From: an uncultured Dermabacter sp.
GTDB taxonomy: Bacteria > Actinomycetota > Actinomycetes > Actinomycetales > Dermabacteraceae
Direction: 5' to 3'
Assembly: GCA_947252755.1 (NCBI GenBank)
Contig: CAMXWV010000001.1
Span: forward strand, 1-64,000
DNA length: 64,000 nucleotides
Below are positions 53,100 through 62,064 of the stretch, piece after piece. The notes under the pieces are model-generated. The model was not told the origin of the DNA. It saw only the letters and a list, made by a program, of their open reading frames with translations, and did no database searches. Each line of letters begins with the position of its first letter. The stretch's first letter is position 1. Made by a program: the position numbers and the translations under genes.

Positions 53100-54536
53100 G
53101 TGAGCAACGCAACCAGCGCAGAGCAGGTCCACAACGACTGGCTGCGCCGAGTAGCCATCGCCGAGAACATGATCCCGCTGATCGGCCGGCTCTACCGCGA
53201 AAACAACGTGAAGCCGCACATCTTCGGCCGCACACTCGTCAACAAATCTGCGATTGACATCATCAAGGCCCACCGTTGGGCACGCCGCATCGAGAACGGT
53301 GAAGCCAAGGTGGAGGACACGCTGCGCGTGCTGCAGCTTGCCAAGGAGCAGGAGGTGCGCGATATCCCGCTGGACCTGGGCCGGCTGATCCGCGCCGCCT
53401 ACCGTGATGACAAGCCGGTGGATCAGGCGGCACTGGAGTACTTCGCCGCTGCGGAGAAGACCTCCACGGACCATCCCGCTGATGTGGTGCTCTACGGCTT
53501 CGGCCGGATCGGACGCCTGGTTGCGCGCATCCTCATCGCCCACCAGGGCTCCGGCAACGGCCTGCGCCTGCGGGCGATCGTGGTGCGCAAGAACGGCGAG
53601 AATGACCTCAAGAAGCGAGCCAGCCTGCTGCGCCGCGACTCCGTGCACGGCCGCTTCGACGGCACGATCTCTGTGGACCTCGAGTCCAATGCGATCATCG
53701 CCAACGGCACTCGCATCCAGGTGATCTACTCAGGAGATCCGGCATCGATCGACTACACCGAATATGGCATCGACGATGCGATCGTGGTGGATAACACCGG
53801 TCGCTGGCGTGATGAGGAAGGCCTTGGCCAGCATCTGAAGTCCAAGGGCGTAGCCCGGGTTCTGCTCACCGCCCCCGGCAAGGGAGATCTGCCGAACATC
53901 GTCTACGGCATCAACCATGCCGACGCAACCCCGGACAAGCCGATCATCACCGCTGCCAGCTGCACCACCAACGCGATCACTCCGGTGCTGAAGAAGCTCA
54001 ATGACACCTATGGGATCGTGCGCGGACATGTGGAGACCGTCCACTCGTTCACCAATGACCAGAACCTGATCGACAACTTCCACGCGGGCGCTCGTCGCGG
54101 CCGCTCCGCAGCGCTCAACATGGTCATCACCGAGACCGGTGCAGCGAAGGCAGTGGCAAAGGCGCTTCCGGAGCTGGCCGGCAAACTCAGCGGCAACGCC
54201 ATTCGCGTTCCCACCCCGGACGTGTCCCTCGCCGTGCTGAACCTCACCCTGGAGAAGCCGGTGGACCGCGACGAGGTCAACAGCGCCATGCGCGCCGAGT
54301 CCCTCACCGGAGAGCTGCGCAATCAGATCGACTACATTGCCTCCAGTGAGGTGGTCTCCACCGACTTCGTGGGCTCGAAGCGTGCCGGCGTGGTTGATGG
54401 GCTTGCCACCATCGCCGAAGGGAACACGCTGGTGCTGTACGTGTGGTACGACAACGAGTTCGGCTACTCATCGCAAGTGGTTCGTGTGCTCGAGCACATG
54501 GTCGCGACCGCGCAGGAACAGAAGCCGACCGTCTGA
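53100..54536 (+). CDS. gap: Glyceraldehyde-3-phosphate dehydrogenase, long form
   Basis: The 478-residue protein has an extra N-terminal helical region of about 120 residues (SAEQVHNDWLRRVAIAENM) before the Rossmann start VVLYGFGRIGRLVARI. The catalytic cysteine is Cys288 in ASCTTNAITPV, and NEFGYSSQVVRV is near the end. This form resembles GapB of Corynebacterium glutamicum, which works in gluconeogenesis with NADP. GTG 53100 is chosen for its AAGGAGG ribosome binding site. The longer frame upstream has no such site. Confidence 0.94.
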   Translation: MSNATSAEQVHNDWLRRVAIAENMIPLIGRLYRENNVKPHIFGRTLVNKSAIDIIKAHRWARRIENGEAKVEDTLRVLQLAKEQEVRDIPLDLGRLIRAAYRDDKPVDQAALEYFAAAEKTSTDHPADVVLYGFGRIGRLVARILIAHQGSGNGLRLRAIVVRKNGENDLKKRASLLRRDSVHGRFDGTISVDLESNAIIANGTRIQVIYSGDPASIDYTEYGIDDAIVVDNTGRWRDEEGLGQHLKSKGVARVLLTAPGKGDLPNIVYGINHADATPDKPIITAASCTTNAITPVLKKLNDTYGIVRGHVETVHSFTNDQNLIDNFHAGARRGRSAALNMVITETGAAKAVAKALPELAGKLSGNAIRVPTPDVSLAVLNLTLEKPVDRDEVNSAMRAESLTGELRNQIDYIASSEVVSTDFVGSKRAGVVDGLATIAEGNTLVLYVWYDNEFGYSSQVVRVLEHMVATAQEQKPTV

Positions 54537-54543
54537 GCTCATG

Positions 54544-54585
54544 TCATAGTCCCGCCCCCTTGTGTTCGATGGGGCGGGACTATGA
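54544..54585. terminator. Bidirectional hairpin between gap and pdxY
   Basis: A perfect 15-bp stem (TCATAGTCCCGCCCC and its complement) around a 12-nt loop, located 8 bases after the gap stop. Confidence 0.8.
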
Positions 54586-54676
54586 ACAGCCGAAGCCGAC
54601 TGCGCTGACGACGGCTGACCTGACGCCGGCTGGTCCGTGCGGCCGGACCGAGTGCGCCGAGATTTCGGCGCTCCGG

Positions 54677-55528
54677 TCAGCGCACCTGCTCAGCGGTGAA
54701 CTGCGGGCGCGGGTGAGCGTACACCTCCTGGTTCTCCACGAGCAGCAGCTCGGTGGAGCCCTTCGACTCCGTGTCCTGGAGCAGGTCGAACACGGAGGAC
54801 GCAGTCTTCTCCAAGGCTTCAGCAGGAGAGGCGCCCCCGCGGTAGTGCGCGGTGAACAGGGCAGCGGTGACGTCGCCGGAGCCGCTGCGCTTGGTGGAAA
54901 GGTGCGGGGTCTGCACCAGCCAGGCACCGCTCTTGTCAGCAAACAGCATCTCCAGGGTGTCCGGCTCACGGTCCGGCCGGAACACAGACGTCACCAGAAC
55001 TGCCGACGGGCCCATGTCGAAGGCCGCATCCACTGAGGCGAGTGTGGAGTCAAGATCGTCCGGCTGGGTCTCGGTCAGGTAGCCGAGCTCGAACTGGTTC
55101 GGGGTGATGAGGTCCGCTGCCGGTGCCACTGCCGAGCGCAACAGCGGCGGGATCGCGGGGTCCACGAAGCAGCCGGACTTCGCATTGCCCATCACCGGAT
55201 CCGCCGTGTAGGTGGCGTTCGGGTTCGCGGCACGCACACGCTGCACCGCGTCCAGGATCACCTCGGAGATCGCTGCTGATCCCTGGTAGCCGGACAGCAC
55301 CACGTCCACCTCGGCGAGTCCACCGCGATCCTCGATGCCGAGGATGACCTCATGAACGTCATCGGCTGCCACAACCGGGCCGCGCCACGCACCGTAGCCC
55401 GTGTGATTCGAGAACAGCACCGTGTTCACCGGCCACACCTCGTGGCCTAGGCGCTGAAGGGGGAAAACGGCTGCGCTGTTGCCCACGTGCCCGTAGGCCA
55501 CGGCGGACTGAATCGAGAGGATCTTCAT
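54677..55528 (-). CDS. pdxY: Pyridoxal kinase
   Basis: This 283-residue ribokinase-like enzyme phosphorylates pyridoxal, giving PLP by salvage. The N-terminus MKILSIQSAVAYGHVGNSAA is characteristic, followed by TADPVMGNAKSG and DLITPNQFELGYLT. The nucleotide/anion-hole motif STKRSGSGDVTAALFTAH is near residue 220. The longer open frame upstream (about 100 codons) has none of this. No pdxS or pdxT is in the window. Confidence 0.93.
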   Translation of the reverse strand: MKILSIQSAVAYGHVGNSAAVFPLQRLGHEVWPVNTVLFSNHTGYGAWRGPVVAADDVHEVILGIEDRGGLAEVDVVLSGYQGSAAISEVILDAVQRVRAANPNATYTADPVMGNAKSGCFVDPAIPPLLRSAVAPAADLITPNQFELGYLTETQPDDLDSTLASVDAAFDMGPSAVLVTSVFRPDREPDTLEMLFADKSGAWLVQTPHLSTKRSGSGDVTAALFTAHYRGGASPAEALEKTASSVFDLLQDTESKGSTELLLVENQEVYAHPRPQFTAEQVR

Positions 55529-55571
55529 GCGCTCTATCTTCTCACCTCTTCGAGCAGTGCGTGAACCGTGA

Positions 55572-56186
55572 TCAGAAGAACGCTGGCGCCTCCGCCTTGT
55601 GCTTCTCCTGCAGATAGCAGCGGCCGCACAGGGATTCGTAGCTGACCGTGCCGGCCTCGCCTTCATCGATCGCCACCTGATCGCCCTCGAACACAAAGCG
55701 CCCACCGACCATGCGGCAGTTGAACTCGGCCTGGCTGCCACAGCGACACATGGTGGGCAGCTTCTCAAAGTTATCGGCAAGTTCGAAGAGGCGAGCCGAT
55801 CCGGGAAACTGCACGGCTCGGAAATCAATCCTCAGCCCGTAGCAGATCACCGATATCTCATCGATCTTCGCCACCAGGAACAGCTGATCAACCTGGCTGG
55901 GCTCCAGGAACTGTGATTCGTCCACGAGCACGCAGGCGATCGGCCGGTCCTGGGAGCGGGCGCATTCCTGGATCGCCCGGCGCACGTCCTGCCCGGGATG
56001 CACAAGAACGTCCACCGCGCGGCGTCCGCCAGCGCGCGCCATCACCCAGGCATCGCCCTTGGTGTCCACAGCGGGCTTCAGGGTCACGGTGGCGAGGCCG
56101 CGCTCTTCATAGTTGTACGCGGTCTTGATGAGGGTGTCGGATTTTCCCGAGTTCATCGCCCCGTACTTGAAATGCAGCTTCGCCAT
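55572..56186 (-). CDS. tdk: Thymidine kinase
   Basis: This type II thymidine kinase salvages thymidine to dTMP. The P-loop is GAMNSGKSDT near residues 9-18. The VLVDESQFL Walker B and two zinc-ligand pairs (CRCGS and CGRCYLQ regions) are present. I chose ATG 56186, giving 204 residues. The upstream GTG at 56192 is in frame but begins only 1 nt after the -10 box. Confidence 0.93.
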   Translation of the reverse strand: MAKLHFKYGAMNSGKSDTLIKTAYNYEERGLATVTLKPAVDTKGDAWVMARAGGRRAVDVLVHPGQDVRRAIQECARSQDRPIACVLVDESQFLEPSQVDQLFLVAKIDEISVICYGLRIDFRAVQFPGSARLFELADNFEKLPTMCRCGSQAEFNCRMVGGRFVFEGDQVAIDEGEAGTVSYESLCGRCYLQEKHKAEAPAFF

Positions 56187-56193
56187 GCTCACA

Positions 56194-56199
56194 ACCCTA
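56194..56199 (-). promoter_or_regulatory. -10 box for leaderless tdk
   Basis: TAGGGT on the minus strand, then 7 nt, then ATG 56186. It lies 16 bp from the divergent promoter of the TIM-barrel gene. Confidence 0.65.
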
Positions 56200-56215
56200 A
56201 TTGACGACCGGTTGA

Positions 56216-56221
56216 TAGCCT
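56216..56221 (+). promoter_or_regulatory. -10 box for leaderless TIM-barrel gene
   Basis: TAGCCT, then CGGCGC (6 nt), then ATG 56228. Confidence 0.6.
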
Positions 56222-56227
56222 CGGCGC

Positions 56228-57217
56228 ATGCCCGACCGCCCGCAGACCCCTTCTTCAGCCTCAGCTCCCTCGTCCGGTGCCCCCGGGGGGCCCGCCGGCG
56301 CAGCCGGTCCCGCGAGGGGGCGCAAGAAGCTCACCCGGAAGAATCAGGCGCGGCGCTCAGCGACTGCCTGGCGCGAACGCAACGCCCCGCAGCATGAGGC
56401 GCTTCGCTTCCACGAAGTGCATCGGAAGATTCCCGTGGGCCTGTCCACCTCCTCTGTTTTCCCGCTTGGCCTCGAGGACTGTTTCCGGGCGGCTGCTGAC
56501 ACCGGGTACGACGGGGTTGAGGTGATGGCGAGCTTTGCGAAGGAATCCCGCAGTCCTGAGCGTCTGCGCACCCTGGTGCGCGTCTACGAACTGCCGATCC
56601 TCTCCCTGCATGCCCCCACCCTGTTCTTCCTCCAGTTCGTGTGGGGCAGGGATCCGCGAGCCAAGCTTGAGAAGACCGTGCAGATGGCCGTGGACCTGGA
56701 GATCCCCACCGTGGTGGCACACCCGCCGTTTCGATGGCAGGGCGACTACGCGCGCCGCTTTGTGGACATTGTGCGCGAGCTGGAGGACCGCTACCAGGTG
56801 GAAGTGGCGGTGGAGAACATGTACCCGTGGCGACTCGGAGTGCGGGAGGTGCTCCCATACCTGCCGGACCATGACCCCACGGATGAGGACTTTCGACACG
56901 TCACCATCGACCTGTCGCACGCGTCGACCGCCGGAGATGATGCCCTGGCCATGATCGACCGGGTGGGGGATCGGCTCGCTCACCTACACCTTGCCGATGG
57001 CAGCGGACACAGCCTGAAGGACGAGCATCTGGTGCCGGGAGACGGCAAACAGCCGGTGAAGGAGATCCTCTCCACCCTGGTTCGCCGCGACTGGTACGGG
57101 TCGATCGTGGTGGAGATCAGCACCGGCAGCACGCGTTCGCTGCAGGCGAAGCTGCCGGCGATCCAGCGCTCCATCGACTTCGCTCGCCGCGAACTCGGTC
57201 ACCATTTGAGGATGTGA
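56228..57217 (+). CDS. Sugar phosphate isomerase/epimerase-like TIM-barrel protein
   Basis: This 329-residue protein fits the xylose isomerase-like TIM-barrel (AP endonuclease 2) superfamily. From residue 70 it reads VGLSTSSVFPLGLEDCFRAA, then YDGVEVMAS, VAVENMYPWRLG, VTIDLSHAST and LAHLHLADGSGHSLKDEHLV, with His, Glu and Asp candidates for metal binding. The first 65 residues are Pro/Ala/Gly- and then Arg/Lys-rich and probably disordered. Substrate unknown. Confidence 0.88.
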   Translation: MPDRPQTPSSASAPSSGAPGGPAGAAGPARGRKKLTRKNQARRSATAWRERNAPQHEALRFHEVHRKIPVGLSTSSVFPLGLEDCFRAAADTGYDGVEVMASFAKESRSPERLRTLVRVYELPILSLHAPTLFFLQFVWGRDPRAKLEKTVQMAVDLEIPTVVAHPPFRWQGDYARRFVDIVRELEDRYQVEVAVENMYPWRLGVREVLPYLPDHDPTDEDFRHVTIDLSHASTAGDDALAMIDRVGDRLAHLHLADGSGHSLKDEHLVPGDGKQPVKEILSTLVRRDWYGSIVVEISTGSTRSLQAKLPAIQRSIDFARRELGHHLRM

Positions 57218-57337
57218 CCCAGGAACCCCGCCGTCTTCTCAGCGGATGGTGGAAGAATCAACCAACGCACTCTGCCCCTGAGCGGCCGCACCGGTCCCGG
57301 TGGCAGAGCTCCGAACAATCTCTCTGACGGAAGTGAC

Positions 57338-58372
57338 ATGGTTTCAGCACTCAACGCCTCGCTCGATCACCGCAACGCGGCGATCATCTCCATCGCTGCG
57401 GTGGAGGCACAGGTTCCCGTGACCTCGGACGAGCTCGATGAGCTGCTCGCGCCCGCACGGAAGCGACTGCGCATTCCCAAGGGCATGCTGCAGCGGGTGG
57501 CCGGCGTCTATGAGCGGCGCTGGTGGAAGGACCCGGTCAACGGCTGGAAGCAGGGCGTGGTGCAGGCAGCTGAGCGGGCCATCGCCCGCGCGGGCATCTC
57601 GCGTGATCAGGTGGGACTGCTGATCAACGCTTCGGTGAGCCGCCGCCATCTGGAGCCGGCGATGTCCACCCACGTCCATGCGGCTCTCGGCATGCCCGCA
57701 TCCACCATGAACTTCGACATCACCAACGCTTGCCTCGGCTTTGTGAATGCCATGAGCATGGCGGCCAGCCTGATCGACGCCGGCCAGATCGACTATGCCC
57801 TGATCGTGGGCGCTGAGGACGTGGAAGAAGTGCAGCGCCGCACTATCGGCCGCCTCAACCAGAAGACCGCCACGCGGGAGGACTACAACAACCAGTTCGC
57901 CTCCCTCACCCTCGGCTCCGGAGCCGCCGCCGCGGTGATCGGACCGTGGGATCGCCACCCGGACGCGCACCGCATCCTTCACACCGAATCCCGTGCCGGC
58001 ACCGAGCATCATGAACTGTGCATCGGCAATATGGATGACATGCGCACGGACACGGCCGGCCTGCTGGAGAACGGTCTCGCACTCGTGATGGACACGTGGA
58101 AGGCAGCGGAAGCAAACGGCCGCGATTACACCGCGAGCGACTACGTGGTGCTGCATCAGGTGTCGATGGTGTATACACGAGCATTCGCAAAAGCGGCGGG
58201 CATCGACTTCGAGCGGATCCCGCTCACCTTCCCCGACCTCGGCAATGTGGCCGCTGAGGCAGTGCCGCTGACCCTCGCGAAATACCAGGACCAGTTCGCC
58301 ACGGGGGACAAGATCCTGCTGATGGGCGTGGGTTCCGGCCTGAACACCGCAATGATGGAGGTTGAGTGGTGA
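57338..58372 (+). CDS. oleA: OleA-type thiolase, acyl-CoA head-to-head condensing enzyme
   Basis: OleA condenses two fatty acyl-CoAs to a beta-keto acid, the first step of long-chain olefin synthesis. This 344-residue thiolase-fold protein has the nucleophile Cys132 in DITNACLGF, His273 in VLHQVS, Asn303 in PDLGNVA, and Glu106 in RRHLEP, matching the additional OleA glutamate. FabH-like enzymes are the alternative. The downstream fused oleBC and oleD strongly support OleA. The oleBC GTG overlaps its stop. Confidence 0.93.
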   Translation: MVSALNASLDHRNAAIISIAAVEAQVPVTSDELDELLAPARKRLRIPKGMLQRVAGVYERRWWKDPVNGWKQGVVQAAERAIARAGISRDQVGLLINASVSRRHLEPAMSTHVHAALGMPASTMNFDITNACLGFVNAMSMAASLIDAGQIDYALIVGAEDVEEVQRRTIGRLNQKTATREDYNNQFASLTLGSGAAAAVIGPWDRHPDAHRILHTESRAGTEHHELCIGNMDDMRTDTAGLLENGLALVMDTWKAAEANGRDYTASDYVVLHQVSMVYTRAFAKAAGIDFERIPLTFPDLGNVAAEAVPLTLAKYQDQFATGDKILLMGVGSGLNTAMMEVEW

Positions 58373-61080
58373 ACCTGTTCTCAAAGAAGACTGCTCCGAT
58401 CGGGTTCAAGGACGTCACCGAGGTGCCGGACCTGCCCGGGGTGGACCCGCGCCTGAACCGCACCGTCGAGGCGAAGGACTCCTTCGGGGACGAGCGCCGG
58501 TGGCACCTGCTGGACAACGCCGAGCTGCTCGCCGAAGAGGGCGTGGAGCCTCGCGGAACCATTCTCTGCGTGCACGGAAACCCCACCTATTCCTTCCTGT
58601 ACCGATCGCTGTTCCGGGAGGATATTCCGTGGCGCGTGATCGCCGTGGACCAGCTGGAGATGGGCTATTCCGAGCGCACCGGCCGCACCCGCTACCTGCA
58701 GGACCGCATCACCGATCTCTCCCTGCTGACCGACGCGCTCGGCGTGCGCGGCCCGGTTGTGACCGTGGGCCATGACTGGGGCGGCATCATCTCCACGGGG
58801 TGGGCGCTGGACAACCGGCATGACGTGATCGGCATGATCCTCACCAACACCGGCATCTACCAGGAGCTCGGCCAGGCGCTGCCGAAGTCGCTGCAGATCG
58901 CCACCGCCCCAGGCTTCCTCAAGGCCAGCACCTCCGGCACCGACGCATTCCTGCGAACCACCATCAGCCTCTCCAAGCCGCCGCTGCCAGACGAGGTGAA
59001 GGACGCCTACCTCGCCCCGTACCGGGGCGCGGATCGACGCCGAGGCATCGAAGCGTTCGTTGCGGACATTCCGGCTGACGCCCATCACCCCTCACGCCCC
59101 ACCCTTGAGCGACTCGCAGAGGGCATTCGAACGATGGACGTGCCGATGCTGTTCGCGTGGGGGCCGCGCGATGTGGTGTTCTCCGACCGGTTCCTGCGGG
59201 ACCTGGTTGAACGCTGCCCGCACGCATCCGTGCACCGCTTCGAGAACGCCTCCCACCTGGTGTGGGAGGACGCCCCAGTGGCTGAGCTCGTCGCCCAGTG
59301 GCTGCGGGACAGCTTCGGTGATGAGCAGGCGCCCAAGCGGGTGAGCGGCCGCGAGCAGGCGGAGCAGATCCGACCGGTCTCCAGCTTTGCCACAGCGGCC
59401 CCGCACGTACCGCTTGGCGCCCGGATCGAGCAGCTTGCCGCCGATCCCGCCACCGCTCACCTGCCGGCCGTAGTGGAGATGAATGCGAACAGCGATGGGT
59501 CGCCCCGCGTCATCACCTGGACGCTGCTGAATGAGCGCATCGAGGACCTGTGCGCGGGCATGCTGGCCCACGGCATCCGCAGGGGATCTCGGGTGTCGGT
59601 TCTGGTGCAGCCCGGAGCTGATCTCACCGCGGTGCTCTACGCATGCCTGCGCATCGGCGCTGTGGCGGTGGTGGCCGATGCCGGACTCGGCGTCAAGGGC
59701 CTCACCCGCGCCCTGGTGGGCAGCCACCCCGACTTCATCATCGGCATCCAGAAAGCCCTCGTGGGCGCGAAGGTGCTCGGCTGGCCGGGTGAGCGGATCA
59801 GCGTGAAGACACTGCCCAGCATCGACCGGGCGGTCCTCGGAGTCAGCACCTCCATCGGCGAGCTCATGAACGAGGGAGCGCAGATGCGCGCGCTCAGCGC
59901 TGACGTGCAGCAGGAGGAGCTCGATCCAGAAGCGGACGCGCTGATCCTGTTCACCTCCGGCTCGACCGGTCCCGCCAAGGGCGCGGTCTACACCCACCGT
60001 CAGGCGAGTGCGATGTTCACCGCAGTGGGGGAGACTCTGCAGCTGCGGCCGGAACGCGGACTCGTGGCAGGCTTCGCCCCGTTCGCGCTGCTCGGCCCCT
60101 CCCTGGGTGCTCCGTCCGTGGTGCCCGATATGGACGTGACCCGGCCCGGAGAGCTGACCGCGTCGGCCCTCGCGGACGCGGTTGACGCACTCGGCTCGCC
60201 CGCCGTGTTCACCGCCCCCGCGGCTCTGAAGAACATCATCGACACCGCCGACGCGCTCTTGGACACGCAGCGCGCAGCGCTGGCTCGCGTGCCGAGCTTC
60301 TTCTCAGCGGGTGCACCGATTCCCGCTCCGCTGTTGCGCCGTCTGCAGACCATCATGCCGAACGCAACCTCCTACTCGCCCTACGGCATGACCGAGTGTC
60401 TTGCCGTTGCCGCGATCGATCTGGAGGGCATCGAAGCGGCCGGTGCCGGCAACGGCGTCGTTGTGGGCACAGCGGTGCCGCGAGCTGAGATTGCGATCGC
60501 ACCGCTTGACGGCAACGGCCGTGCCGGGAACGAAGCTGTCACCACCCCGGGCGTCACCGGCGAGATCTTGGTGCGCGCCCCGCACGTGCGGGACCGCTAC
60601 CTGATGCTGTGGGGCACCACCCGCGAATCCATGCGGATCGACGGCTGGCATGCCACCGGGGATGTGGGCCATCTCGATGACCAGGGCCGCCTCTGGGTGG
60701 AGGGTCGGCTTGCCCACGTCGTCTCCTCCGCTCATGGACCGCTGACGCCGGTGCAGATCGAGCAGGCCGCGGAGTCCGTGGACGGCATCCGCCGCGCCGG
60801 TGTGTGCGGTGTGGGACCAGAAGGCACCCAGCAGGTGATCGTCATTGCCGAATTGGACGCCACCTACCGGGCTGGGAAGCCGGGGGAGCCGGTGGCGGCA
60901 GACCCGGTTCTGCAGGATGATGTTCGCCGTGCCGTTCGCGCGGCCACCGGTGCTGAGGTGACCGCCGTGTTCACCACCACCGCCCTGCCCACGGATATCC
61001 GCCACAATTCGAAGATCGATCGCGCTCGTCTTGCGGCGTGGGCTGAAGGCACGCTCGCCGGGAAGCGGGTGACGCTGTGA
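58366..61080 (+). CDS. oleBC: OleBC fusion: beta-lactone decarboxylase and beta-lactone synthetase
   Basis: This 904-residue fusion carries the last two steps of olefin synthesis. Residues about 1-320 form OleB, a haloalkane-dehalogenase-like alpha/beta hydrolase with HGNPTYSFLYR (about 70-80), the nucleophile Asp137 in VGHDWGG, and the catalytic His in NASHLVWEDAP. It decarboxylates a beta-lactone to an alkene. Residues about 345-904 are OleC, an AMP-binding adenylate-forming enzyme with FTSGSTGPAKGAV near 529-541, YSPYGMTECLAV, and GWHATGDVGHLDDQGRLWVE. It makes the beta-lactone. The GTG start overlaps oleA, and the stop overlaps oleD. Confidence 0.95.
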   Translation: MVNLFSKKTAPIGFKDVTEVPDLPGVDPRLNRTVEAKDSFGDERRWHLLDNAELLAEEGVEPRGTILCVHGNPTYSFLYRSLFREDIPWRVIAVDQLEMGYSERTGRTRYLQDRITDLSLLTDALGVRGPVVTVGHDWGGIISTGWALDNRHDVIGMILTNTGIYQELGQALPKSLQIATAPGFLKASTSGTDAFLRTTISLSKPPLPDEVKDAYLAPYRGADRRRGIEAFVADIPADAHHPSRPTLERLAEGIRTMDVPMLFAWGPRDVVFSDRFLRDLVERCPHASVHRFENASHLVWEDAPVAELVAQWLRDSFGDEQAPKRVSGREQAEQIRPVSSFATAAPHVPLGARIEQLAADPATAHLPAVVEMNANSDGSPRVITWTLLNERIEDLCAGMLAHGIRRGSRVSVLVQPGADLTAVLYACLRIGAVAVVADAGLGVKGLTRALVGSHPDFIIGIQKALVGAKVLGWPGERISVKTLPSIDRAVLGVSTSIGELMNEGAQMRALSADVQQEELDPEADALILFTSGSTGPAKGAVYTHRQASAMFTAVGETLQLRPERGLVAGFAPFALLGPSLGAPSVVPDMDVTRPGELTASALADAVDALGSPAVFTAPAALKNIIDTADALLDTQRAALARVPSFFSAGAPIPAPLLRRLQTIMPNATSYSPYGMTECLAVAAIDLEGIEAAGAGNGVVVGTAVPRAEIAIAPLDGNGRAGNEAVTTPGVTGEILVRAPHVRDRYLMLWGTTRESMRIDGWHATGDVGHLDDQGRLWVEGRLAHVVSSAHGPLTPVQIEQAAESVDGIRRAGVCGVGPEGTQQVIVIAELDATYRAGKPGEPVAADPVLQDDVRRAVRAATGAEVTAVFTTTALPTDIRHNSKIDRARLAAWAEGTLAGKRVTL

Positions 61081-62054
61081 AGGTCCTCGTCACCGGCGCA
61101 TCCGGCATGCTCGGCGGCGCGGTCGCCGAAACCCTGCGAGACCGCGGACATGAAGTGTCTGCGTTCCAGCGCCGCCCAGCCGGTCTGGACGGGATCCGTG
61201 ATGTCAACGGCTCTTTGACCGATCCGGATGATGTTCGCCGAGCCGTTGACGGGCATGACGCCGTTGTGCACCTCGCCGCGAAAGTGGATATCTACGGCCC
61301 GGAAGAGGAGTTCCGCGCAGTCAACATCGGCGGCACCCGCAACATCGTGGATGCGATGCGCGCCCAGGGCGGCGGCTCGCTCGTCAACATCTCATCACCC
61401 TCGGTGGCGCACTACGGATCTGCGATCGTGGGGCTCGGCGCAACGCCTCCGGAGCCGGAGCGGGCCCGCGGACCGTACGCCCGCACCAAGGCTGCTGCTG
61501 AACTGGTCGCAATGGCTGCTGACGGTGCCGACGGTATGCTCGTCACCTCCATCCGACCTCATGTTGTGTGGGGACCGGGAGATACACAGCTAGTGGAGCG
61601 TCTGCTGGATCGGGCGAACAAGGGCACGCTGCCGCTGCTGGACCAGGGGCTCGCGCTCATCGACACCACATACATCACGAACGCGTCGGAGGCGATCGTG
61701 GCGGCGCTGGATCGGATCGAGCATGTTCACGGGGAATCGTTCGTGGTGTCCAATGGCGAGCCGCGCACGGTCCGAGACTTCATCGGCGGTCTCTGTGACG
61801 CCGTGGATATCCCACGCCCCACCCGCAGCGTGCCCGCTCCGCTGGTGCGCTTTGCCGGCCGGGTGATTGAGAAGGTCAGCGCCCACCTGGACCGAGAACC
61901 TCCGATGACGGAGTTCCTTGCCGAGCAGCTCTCCACCGCGCACTGGTTCGATCAGCGGCGCACCCAGGAAGCACTGCAGTGGTCTCCGCGCGTCACCATG
62001 GATGAAGGCTTCGCGGAACTGCGCCGCTACTATCAGGCTCACCCCCTGTTCTGA
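61077..62054 (+). CDS. oleD: OleD 2-alkyl-3-ketoacid reductase
   Basis: OleD uses NADPH to reduce the OleA product to the beta-hydroxy acid. It is a 325-residue extended short-chain dehydrogenase with the Rossmann motif TGASGMLGG (residues 6-14) and the Tyr134/Lys138 pair in GPYARTK. It resembles 3-beta-hydroxysteroid dehydrogenases. GTG is the start, overlapping oleBC. The whole ole operon is thus translationally coupled. Confidence 0.94.
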   Translation: MKVLVTGASGMLGGAVAETLRDRGHEVSAFQRRPAGLDGIRDVNGSLTDPDDVRRAVDGHDAVVHLAAKVDIYGPEEEFRAVNIGGTRNIVDAMRAQGGGSLVNISSPSVAHYGSAIVGLGATPPEPERARGPYARTKAAAELVAMAADGADGMLVTSIRPHVVWGPGDTQLVERLLDRANKGTLPLLDQGLALIDTTYITNASEAIVAALDRIEHVHGESFVVSNGEPRTVRDFIGGLCDAVDIPRPTRSVPAPLVRFAGRVIEKVSAHLDREPPMTEFLAEQLSTAHWFDQRRTQEALQWSPRVTMDEGFAELRRYYQAHPLF

Positions 62055-62064
62055 GAGGAGCCCC

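Noticed and set aside
57344..58384. 346-residue reverse open frame over oleA
   Set aside because: Antisense to oleA, which has intact catalytic residues and coupled neighbours.
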